Of a stretch of 34,304 nt of DNA, positions 27,470-34,304 are shown piece by piece. Within the stretch, counting starts at the first letter, position 1; every line of letters begins with the position of its first letter. The position numbers and the translations under genes are program-made. Origin of the DNA: CAWEFA01 sp963808135 (GTDB lineage Bacteria; Bacteroidota; Bacteroidia; Bacteroidales; DTGW01); the NCBI GenBank assembly GCA_963808135.1, contig CAWEFA010000120.1, forward strand, positions 1-34,304. Direction: 5' to 3'. The notes beneath the pieces are model-generated. The model had not been told where the DNA came from. It worked only from the letters and a program-made list of their open reading frames with translations, and made no database searches.

Positions 27470-28639
27470 CCTGTTATGTTAAAAAAATTATCCTTCCTCG
27501 TTATCTTTCAGATAAGTGTAATTGGTTACAGTAAATCGGGTAAAGATATTTCGAATGACATGGCCAGTGATTGGGATGTTATGGTAGTAGATACCCTGAC
27601 CCGAACACGTTCTGAAATTGTTTTGAATGATACTGCCTGGCTGTTTCATCCCGGTTGGCAAACAAACGTAGATATTAATTCAACGGAATGGGGCACTGCC
27701 CAGGGCACCTGGCTCATGGAAAAGAACCTTTCCAAATTTGATTCCTCAGAATATAAAAAAAGGTGTAGGCTCATGCTGGAGTTGGGATATAGATACCCTG
27801 ACTGCTGCATTATATGAACGAACCTTTACAATACCTGCTGATTGGCAAGGCAGTGAAATAATTTTAAAACTTGCAAGAGTAAGCACGGAAGCAACTATAT
27901 ATGTTAATAATAATAAATATGGAAAGGTAACATGGCCTTCCGGTGAAGTAGTTATTACTTCGCAGGAAATATTCAATCAAAAGAATACATTACAAATATT
28001 TGTCAGTGCAAATGATATACAAAATTATCCTTTATCTGATCCCATACGCCATGGTCGGATAAACACGTCTATTTATGAAGCCAAAGGGTTAATTGGCGAT
28101 GTAATATTGGCCAAACGGCCTAATGAACCTCATATTTCTGATGTTTTTGTTCAAACATCAGTTCGGGAAAAAACTATAAAGGTGGATGTTGAGCTAACCG
28201 GCGTTTTACAGCCAGGAGAATTTATAATTACAGATTCAATTTTTGATAAATCCAACGGTCAGATTGCTATTACTTTTAGTAAGAGATTCACCATTTTTCA
28301 AAATATTTTACATCCCAATGATCCCATACCCCCTCATTATAAAACTTCCGTATTTCATTTAGTTTCACAATGGACGGATGGAGAAGTCAATTTATGGGAT
28401 TTGGATAACCCGAATTTATATACATCATTAGTTACAGTGAAAGGGGCCGGATTGGATGATGAATATGCCCAGGATTTTGGGTTTCGTGAATTTTGGATTG
28501 ATGGTCAAAATTTTTTCTTAAATGGAAAAATAATACACTTGCGCCCAAATGAAGCTATAGAAAAGAATAATAGAATTGGCGGGGCCCGTGTTTCAATAGA
28601 TTCAATGTACAAGGCGATGAGGTATTTTCATTTTAATCA

Positions 28640-28753
28640 AAAGAATTCCTCGTAGCTCTGCTACGGGGTAAAATCAAATAATAGGTTTGCTATGCAAACT
28701 CCATTGTTGTATTTTCTTTGATACCTCGCAGCTCTGCTGCGGGGTAGTTCATT
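28640..28753. repeat. REP-like palindromic insertion
   Basis: Two near-identical hairpins, CCTCGTAGCTCTGCTACGGG (about 28649) and CCTCGCAGCTCTGCTGCGGG (about 28724), flank a smaller palindrome GTTTGCTATGCAAAC (28685-28699). The element ends GGGGTAGTTCATT. I recall closely similar sequences dispersed in Bacteroidota genomes, possibly mobilised by REP-associated (RAYT) transposases; this is not checked. It interrupts the GH2-like reading frame, and removing about 114 bases rejoins sensible protein sequence. Confidence 0.75.
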
Positions 28754-31544
28754 ATCCTTGAATTATGGCCTTATGATTTAATGGACACTGGAACTGTTTC
28801 CTGGCGCACTATATATTATACTGAGGCCGACAGGTTAGGTATGCCGCTAATTGGTTCATGTGGTAATATAGACCGGTATTATAAAGATATTATTTTTGGC
28901 TGTGGCGGTCCCATTGAAAATAATAAGAATTATAAGAAGGAAGTTACAATCCAATTAAGGGAGATACGCAATCATCCTTCTGTATTAATGTGGTCTACAT
29001 CAGGAAATCAGTATGGATTTCATCAGAATTATGATCCACGCGTTATAGGTTTTGACCCATTTGTGAACGTTCTTTGGGATAAAAAGAGAACATGCATTAA
29101 TACATCAATACAAATTATTAAGGAAAATGACCCGACACGTCCTGTTTTCGTTCATGAATCAACCCTGGGAGATGCGGATGGGGTTGGCTTATATTTAAAT
29201 TTTGTTCCCCTGCAGGAGAGAGAGGATTGGTTAATCAGGGATAATTTCATTGATCCTCAATTAAGCTCTAAATTATACTGCAAAACATGTGGCCCCAAAC
29301 CATTTATATGTTGTGAATTCGGCACTCCATACTGGAATGCGTATATGCGTGGTAGGACAGGGGCATTTATGCCATCTTTTACTGAACCCCTGTTAACTGA
29401 ATATGCCGCTATCTATTTTGGGCCACAAGCATATAATAATGAATCGCGAGCATATCGGGACAGCATGCGCACAAAATTTGAACATGATCAAGTATATACC
29501 AGTTTTATGAACGATGAAGGACTTCTCAGAGACCCCAATGGTATTGCTATCCAGGAATTGTTTATCAAAAATACATGGCGTTCATGGCGCGCTACCGGCT
29601 GCACTGGCGGGATAGAACCCCAGGATTTTGGTTTGAATTATTATTTCAAATATTTTTCAGGAGAGGATTATCCTGATCCAAAGGATACAATAAATAAAGT
29701 TGCTCCATTTGTTCCCGGAACAAGGGGCCCTTATTATAAAACATTATTAAGCCAATATTTGCATATGTTCAGGGATATTCATTCTTACCCATATGTTTCA
29801 TATGGTTATGGTTACACTTCATACACTTGGACCAACGCCAGCAAAAGCATGTATGAAAACAATGGGCCCACCCTGGCATATATTGCAGGCAAACTGGGCG
29901 ATCCTACCGATAAAACACACAATTTTTATGCTGGAAAAGTTGTGAAAAAGCAAATAGCATTATTTAACGATACTACTATTGACTGCGAGTATTCAGCTAA
30001 CTGGAAAGTTATTGATGGATCCCACCAGATTAACAGATGTGAATGCGGAGTTCTGGCCGTTTCAGAAAAAAAATTAATACCTATAGAATTCACCATTCCA
30101 TGGGTTACAAAAAAAACTGATGGAAAGATAATTCTGGAAGCGAACATTGACAACCATGTCCATCGTGATACTTTTTTGTTTCGGGAGTTCCCTCCAATTC
30201 AAAATAATGCACAAAACAGCCAATCAGTTATGATATATCCATATGATTCCGCAAAGTATTACCCAGAAAATGCTTAATACATTACATATTTCAATCACAA
30301 GTTGGAATAATACTGCCACGCAAGGAGTACTTATCATTGGTAGGAAAGCATTCTCAATGCCATCCACACACTGGGCTCATAGTATGCAGGATTTTGAATT
30401 ATTTGCAAAAGGAGGTGGGACAGTCCTTGTTTTTGTGCAGGATAGTAGTTGGCTGCAAAAGTATTGTGGATTTCGCGTTGCAAAAAACCTTACCCGCTAT
30501 GTGTTTCCGGTGATAAAAAATTCTCCTATATTAGATACACTGGATGCATTTGATTTATGTAACTGGTCAGGAAGTGGAAATATGATTGACAGTGTTAATC
30601 CTCTGCCTGATTATTTAGGGTCACGACCAGTTTATGAATGGCATTGGTATAACAGGGGAAGCGTGGCTTCCTGGGCCATAGAAAAGCCCCATTACGGCAG
30701 TTGGCGCCCGATACTCGAATGTGAGTTCGACGGCGCCTATACACCGCTGATGGAAATGGATTACGGTAAAGGGCGCGTAATACTTTGCCAGCTCGATTTG
30801 GAAAACAGGGTTGACGGTTCTGATGCAGATCCTGCAGCAAGACAACTTGCTCATAATTTGATCCGGTACGCACAAACTCCCAAGCCAGTCAGAAATACTT
30901 CGGGTGTATTTTTATTGGATGATAGAAATAGCAAAGGTGCTAAAATATTGTTCTCACTTGGAATAAAATTTCAGATGTATGATCCGAACAATAATCCAAA
31001 TGCACCAGTAATTGTCGGGCCAGAAATACCATGGAATGATAGCCGCTTGAATAAATTAAGACGTGTTGGTAATGTAATTATTTATTTACACCGAACTAAT
31101 GACCAATTTAATCCTTTAAATATTTTTTCCGATCACCTTCCTCTCATACCAACAGATTGCATAGGATCAACCGATGTTCCTGATTGGCCTTTTACAAAGG
31201 GCCTGTCTCCATCTGATTTAAGATGGCGTAATACTTGCAGTGCTTATCTGCTTGATGAAAATTGAGGTTGGACCACTGGAGCAGGTGGTCAAATAGGTTA
31301 TAGAAAATTAGGAAATGCGCTTGAAGTAGCCTTGCAGATTGATCCGGATCGGTTTAATGCCGACACATACACATATTTTCGTTTTACCCGTTGGCGCCAG
31401 ACCAGGGCGCTTTCCCAGATACTTACCAATTTAGGTGCGAATTGCTGGGCTGATACATGCTTCTTTTCAGGTAAATTCAAGGGAACCATATACCGCTTGT
31501 ACCATAGGGATTACAGGTCGTTTAATCCCAACCCAGTTAATTAC

Positions 31545-31627
31545 TGTAATTCTATATGTAATCAATGTAATAATTGTTGTAGTAATTCTATATGTAGTAA
31601 TTCTATATGTAATAATTGTTGCAATCC
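31545..31627 (+). repeat. short tandem repeat coding Cys/Asn-rich stretch
   Basis: Variants of TGTAATTCTATA and TAGTAATTCTATATG repeat over about 80 bases and encode a run of CNSIC/CNNCC-like residues. The stretch splits NPNPVN from NPADTFPDINYG in the C-terminus of the GH2-like pseudogene. It looks like a repeat expansion in a decaying gene. Confidence 0.65.
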
Positions 31628-31812
31628 CGCCGATACTTTTCCTGATATAAATTATGGGCTGGCAGATGACCCGTATCGTTATGGGCGCTGGTAGGTTAAT
31701 AAATTGATAATCTTTAATACGAAGAATTATGTAAGAAAGTAAAATTGGAGTATCACCGAGTGACAATATCAAAAGAGGGATTAGAATTATATTTGAAACG
31801 GATTGAAAAACA

Positions 31813-31956
31813 ATACGGTTGCCAACACGCGATCATAAGCAATGGCGGGGTTTATACGGTTATTCGGCTTTCAATCTCGCATCAAGTTTTGGTGTAGTTT
31901 GATAGTGAAGCGCTCCGAAACCCGCCACATGCTCATAGCGCAAAACGTTGTAGACC
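31813..31956 (+). repeat. attC-like palindromic boundary site D
   Basis: The edges are GGTTGCCAAC (31817-31826) and GTTGTAGACC (31947-31956). The arms AAGCAATGGCGGGG (from 31838) and CCCGCCACATGCTCATAGCG (31921-31940) pair imperfectly. It is nearly the reverse complement of site B, with about 10 differences in 128 positions, including the unpaired loop. Bases 31813-31826 (ATACGGTTGCCAAC) complement 27382-27395 (GTTGGCAACCATAT) at 13 of 14 positions, closing the GH2-like unit. The rest of 31695-32151 also holds the hairpin at 32026-32120 and no gene. Confidence 0.65.
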
Positions 31957-32025
31957 ATGCTGAACCACAAAAACATTTGTTGAAAATTTAAATATTTCTA
32001 TTTTGATATAATAATTTATGATTAT

Positions 32026-32120
32026 GAAACCCACATGTTAAATAAGTGTAACACAAAGAACGGATGAATAAAATCTTAGCAAACAACACAAATAGTTTGA
32101 ATGCTGAGCATGTGGGTTCC
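32026..32120. repeat. imperfect hairpin upstream of HAD gene
   Basis: GAAACCCACATG (32026-32037) pairs with CATGTGGGTTCC (32109-32120) at 11 of 12 positions around a loop of about 71 bases. It lies just before the HAD hydrolase start at 32152. It could be a degenerate boundary site or part of the gene's regulatory leader. AAC/GTT edges are not clear. Confidence 0.4.
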
Positions 32121-32151
32121 ATCCGACCTTTGAAAATTAAATTTTATACGG

Positions 32152-32619
32152 ATGAAAGAAGCATATTTATTTGATTGGGGAGATACTATAATGAAAGATT
32201 TCCCAAATGAAAAAGGTGCAATGTACACTTGGGATAAAGTCGAAATAATGCCTTATGCTGATAAAATGTTAGAAGGTTTGTCCAAAAAAACTAATTGTTA
32301 TTTGGCGACAAATGCCAAAGACTCGACAAAAGCCGATATTATAAAAGCTCTAAAACGAGTTCAGTTAGACACATATTTCAAAGATATATTTTGTTTCAGG
32401 GAACTTGGATTTAGCAAACCATCTAAAGAATATTTTGATTTAATAATAAAAAAGTTAGGCATAGATAAAGAAAATATTGTAATGGTTGGAGACAATATTG
32501 ATTCAGATATATATGGAGTTCAAAAAAATAATATTGATACGATATTGTATGACCCAGAGGATAAATTTAAAAATTATAAAGGACATAAAATATCAAATTT
32601 AATGATGTTATTGGAATAA
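32152..32619 (+). CDS. HAD-family hydrolase
   Basis: The 155-residue protein has all four HAD motifs: I, YLFDWGDTI (nucleophile Asp8); II, CYLATNAKD (residue about 45); III, the Lys of SKPSKEYF near 88; IV, VMVGDNIDSDI near 115. The usual DxD of motif I reads DWGD, so the second, acid/base Asp (two residues after the nucleophile) is a Gly. Many HAD proteins with FDWGDT exist, but their substrates are mostly unknown. The small size implies a reduced cap domain. It is a single gene between boundary palindromes. Its stop lies about 12 bases before the edge of site E. Confidence 0.85.
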   Translation: MKEAYLFDWGDTIMKDFPNEKGAMYTWDKVEIMPYADKMLEGLSKKTNCYLATNAKDSTKADIIKALKRVQLDTYFKDIFCFRELGFSKPSKEYFDLIIKKLGIDKENIVMVGDNIDSDIYGVQKNNIDTILYDPEDKFKNYKGHKISNLMMLLE

Positions 32620-32630
32620 AATAACACACT

Positions 32631-32771
32631 GTACCCAACATCAGCTCAAATTCCATGCGGGTTTCAGAGGGTTTCCAAATGTAATGCTTTTTAATTATAT
32701 TTGGTTGTATTTTGATAAAGATGTGCAGGTAAATTTTGTTACGTTTCATAGCTGCGAACATTGACAATAAC
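32631..32771 (+). repeat. degenerate attC-like site E
   Basis: The left half, CAACATCAGCTCAAATTCCA then TGCGGGTTT, closely follows site A read on the minus strand (AACATCGGCTC, then ATGCGGGTT). The right half, TTTCATAGCTGCGAACATTG, resembles both site A (TTTACATAGCCGAGGAACGTT) and site F (TTTCATACCCGCGAACGTTG). The expected GTT edge reads ATT, so the site may be inactive. It separates the HAD gene from the membrane-protein gene. Confidence 0.45.
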
Positions 32772-32836
32772 TATTGGAACATAAAATAACCTTATAATGC
32801 TAAAAAATTAGTAATAATTAATAAAAGCTTAAAATT

Positions 32837-33289
32837 ATGGAAACAAGTAATCAAAACCCAAACATTGAAATGAACCAGTTAAAAATTGAGTTGACAAAAG
32901 AATCTCTTTTTTATTTTGACCAAATAAGAAAATGGACTACTTTTTTCTCTATTTTGGGGTTTATTATTATAGGAACACTAATAATATTTGAAATATTTGC
33001 AGGTACTATATTTGCAAAGTTTGGACATATTAATTCTAATTCCCGTGTAATATTTCTTGGGCTTATATATATTGTTTTAGCAGTACTATACTTTTTCCCG
33101 GTATTATATCTTTATAGATTTTCGATTAATTCAGGCATGGCATTAAAAAACAATGATTCAAATAAAATTGAAAAGGCATTTAAAAATCTGAAATCGCATT
33201 ATGAATTTTCAGGTATATTAACAATAATTGTTTTATCTATGTATTTACTTATTATCATAGGATTTCTTATTGTTAAATTATTAAGATAA
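32837..33289 (+). CDS. small membrane protein, possibly DUF5362-like
   Basis: The 150-residue protein has a polar N-terminus (about 1-35) and then three hydrophobic segments at about 37-58 (FFSILGFIIIGTLIIFEIFA), 72-95 (VIFLGLIYIVLAVLYFFPVL) and 125-148 (LTIIVLSMYLLIIIGFLIV). Between segments two and three is a short soluble loop (NSGMALKNNDSNKIEKAFKN). The layout recalls DUF5362-type proteins of unknown function. That family call is weak. It lies between site E and the first DUF3795 gene, which starts 65 bases after its stop. Confidence 0.75.
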   Translation: METSNQNPNIEMNQLKIELTKESLFYFDQIRKWTTFFSILGFIIIGTLIIFEIFAGTIFAKFGHINSNSRVIFLGLIYIVLAVLYFFPVLYLYRFSINSGMALKNNDSNKIEKAFKNLKSHYEFSGILTIIVLSMYLLIIIGFLIVKLLR

Positions 33290-33354
33290 TTTTTATCCGC
33301 AAAGAGAAAATTAAAATAGCGACAACCAGATTAACACTTAAATGGTAATTGAAT

Positions 33355-33693
33355 ATGGAAAAACTTATTGCATGTTGTGGATTAAATTGTGCTACTTGCG
33401 ATGCAAGAATAGCAACGATAGCAAATGACAATGAATTAAGGGCCAAAACAGCGGAAAAATGGAAAGTACAATATAATGTACCTGACATGTCGCCCGAAAT
33501 GATTAACTGCACAGGTTGCAGAGAACCCGGAGTTAAAATTGGGCATTATAATCAATGTGAAATAAGGAATTGTGTACAATCGAAAAACTTTCAAACCTGT
33601 GCTGATTGTAACAAAATGGAAAGTTGCCCAATAGTAGGAAATGTTCTCAAATATGTTCCCGACGCATTAGAAAATCTTAAATCATTAATTTAA
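33355..33693 (+). CDS. DUF3795 cysteine-rich protein
   Basis: This 112-residue protein starts at the ATG at 33355; an in-frame TTG at 33349 is less likely. It carries the DUF3795 pattern: EKLIACCGLNCATCDARIA at the N-terminus, INCTGCREPG near 58, CEIRNCVQSKNFQTCADCN near 72 and MESCPIVG near 91. The paired cysteines suggest zinc or iron-sulfur binding. The biochemical function is unknown. A paralogue starts 229 bases downstream, beyond hairpin site F. Confidence 0.88.
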   Translation: MEKLIACCGLNCATCDARIATIANDNELRAKTAEKWKVQYNVPDMSPEMINCTGCREPGVKIGHYNQCEIRNCVQSKNFQTCADCNKMESCPIVGNVLKYVPDALENLKSLI

Positions 33694-33730
33694 TTGTATT
33701 TCTGTTTTGGCAAATAATTTCTTTGTTTAC

Positions 33731-33820
33731 CTCGTTCGGCGGATGGTGCATATAGCATTGTGGATTGGTTAGCAGCCATACAATCCGATACGTTTCATAC
33801 CCGCGAACGTTGCCACATGC
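33731..33820 (+). repeat. short attC-like hairpin site F
   Basis: The outer arms CGTTCGGCGGATG (from 33733) and CATACCCGCGAACG (to 33809) pair imperfectly, and an inner stem GGATTG/CAATCC (33762-33767 with 33781-33786) caps the hairpin. The right edge GTTGCCACATGC fits a GTT-type boundary, but the left AAC edge is not clear. It lies between the two DUF3795 genes and shares its right-arm sequence (TACGTTTCATAxxxGCGAAC) with site E. Confidence 0.45.
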
Positions 33821-33922
33821 AAAGAGGCTGCTCTGAATTTAGTAACTTAACAAACAAAACAGGATATATACCAATTCAGTTTTGTAAGAATATAAAGCAT
33901 ATAAGCATTAATATTTATAAAA

Positions 33923-34304
33923 ATGGAAACGGTTATTGCATATTGCGGCTTAACATGTGATAATTGTCCTATTCATTTGGCAACATTAGAAAAGGATAAA
34001 TATAACCAACAAAAAATGAGAGAATCGATAGCCGAACAGTGTTCTAAACTTTATGGAATGGATATACAACCTAAAGATATTACAGACTGTGATGGATGCC
34101 GGGCCAATACCGGGAGACTGTTTTCAGGATGTTTGAATTGCGAGATTAGAAAATGTGCAATCCGGAAAAATATAGATAGCTGTGCAAATTGTAATGATTA
34201 TGCTTGTGAAAAACTTATGCAACATTTTTTGCTTGATCCTACTGCGCAGGTAAGACTTGATGAAATTAGAAAGATAAATAATAATACACGACGGCACAAC
34301 ATCG
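33923..34304 (+). CDS. DUF3795 cysteine-rich protein, 3' end cut by window edge
   Basis: The frame opens METVIAYCGLTCDNCPIHLA and continues with ITDCDGCRANTGRLFSGC, CEIRKCAIRKNIDSCANC and YACEKL, the same cysteine pattern as the upstream paralogue. It reads through 127 codons to the window edge without a stop. Family members end soon after the segment RLDEIRKINN seen here, so only a few residues are probably missing. The last bases (GGCACAACATCG) look like the start of another boundary site, so the stop may lie within it. Function is unknown; metal binding is likely. Confidence 0.85.
   Translation, partial: METVIAYCGLTCDNCPIHLATLEKDKYNQQKMRESIAEQCSKLYGMDIQPKDITDCDGCRANTGRLFSGCLNCEIRKCAIRKNIDSCANCNDYACEKLMQHFLLDPTAQVRLDEIRKINNNTRRHNI
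34287..34304 (+). repeat. truncated attC-like site at right contig edge
   Basis: CACGACGGCACAACATCG ends with an AAC edge followed by ATCG, the same bases that follow the AAC edge at the left window end and in site A (AACATCGGCTC). This suggests that the sequence stops inside the first arm of a repeated palindrome. Confidence 0.4.

Larger units (their letters stand above)
27476..31694 (+). pseudogene. GH2-like exported glycoside hydrolase, multiply disrupted
   Basis: The signal peptide (LSFLVIFQISVIGYS) is followed by GH2-type sugar-binding and sandwich domains (YERTFTIPADWQGSEIILKL, WDLDNPNLYTSLVTVKG, FGFREFWIDGQNFFLNGK), a TIM-barrel part (LMDTGTVSWRTIYYTEADRLG, REIRNHPSVLMWSTSGNQ, KPFICCEFGTPYW) and a long C-terminal region. 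Lesions: a frameshift at an A7 run near 27757; a REP-like insertion at about 28640-28753 splitting HFN from ILELWPYD; a frameshift near 30250-30277; and an in-frame TGA at 31263-31265, after which coding continues (GWTTGAGGQIGYRKLGNALE). A short repeat expansion follows at 31545-31627. In the acid/base position of GH2, usually GNE, it has GNQ. The gene fills unit 27382-31826. Mixed lesion types make true decay likely. Confidence 0.75.

Noticed and set aside
27750..27765. Programmed frameshifting at the A7 runs (also near 365)
   Set aside because: Both A7 runs need a +1 (or -2) change to restore the frame, which does not fit the common -1 slippery mechanism, and the GH2-like gene has other lesions. 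Indel or error is simpler.
31263..31265. In-frame TGA as a selenocysteine or recoded codon
   Set aside because: No SECIS-like hairpin was seen just downstream, the context (DEN-stop-GWTTG) is not a known selenoprotein motif, and the gene is otherwise broken.
33760..33960. 66-codon frame between the two DUF3795 genes
   Set aside because: It runs through hairpin site F and into the start of the second DUF3795 gene in another frame. It shows no protein-like features.
1..34304. CRISPR array, tRNA, rRNA or prophage
   Set aside because: The palindromic sites are not regularly spaced short direct repeats, no tRNA or rRNA sequence was recognised, and no phage structural genes are present.

Overview
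The window looks like a contig from a member of the Bacteroidota. The evidence is low GC, weak Shine-Dalgarno signals, DUF4369/TlpA-type lipoproteins, an LpxH-type phosphoesterase, the small ribosomal protein THX, a TPR/PD40/OmpA envelope protein, and a glycogen cluster built around a giant glycogen synthase-phosphorylase fusion typical of that phylum. All calls come from reading the sequence; no database search was possible.

Layout. (1) About 1-4083 is an accessory array read on the minus strand. It holds a DUF262 protein with a broken MAE_28990-type HEPN nuclease, a second HEPN-like hypothetical protein, and a WG-repeat lipoprotein. Long imperfect palindromes with AAC/GTT edges separate them. 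(2) About 4084-27381 is a chromosomal-looking core. It contains a VapC-like PIN toxin with a small partner, an operon of two thioredoxin-fold lipoproteins plus LpxH, the glycogen cluster (debranching enzyme, glycosyltransferase, GH57 protein, synthase-phosphorylase fusion, branching enzyme), a repeat-rich exported protein, ribosomal protein THX, a DUF4382 lipoprotein, a VWA protein and a PorE-like OmpA protein. (3) About 27382-34304 is a second accessory array read on the plus strand. It holds a decayed GH2-like glycosidase, a HAD hydrolase, a small membrane protein and two DUF3795 cysteine-rich proteins, again separated by palindromes.

The most interesting feature is the architecture of the two flanking arrays. 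In four units, the first ~13-15 bases are the inverted complement of the bases at the unit's far end, and each far end leads into a 100-150 bp palindrome. This is what integron gene cassettes with attC sites look like: R'' of a cassette pairs with the R' bases at the start of the same cassette. The two arrays point away from each other. Each is preceded by the same ~190 bp leader, so the leaders form a 23 kb-spaced inverted repeat around the core. Both contig ends stop inside the same kind of site, which suggests that the arrays continue. No integrase gene is visible here.

The glycogen genes should act together: synthesis by the GT3-like synthase domain and the branching enzyme, breakdown by the phosphorylase domain, the debranching enzyme and possibly the GH57 protein. 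Many genes, including conserved ones, carry single-base frameshifts. Some of these may be sequencing errors. The GH2-like gene carries several different kinds of lesion and is most likely a true pseudogene.
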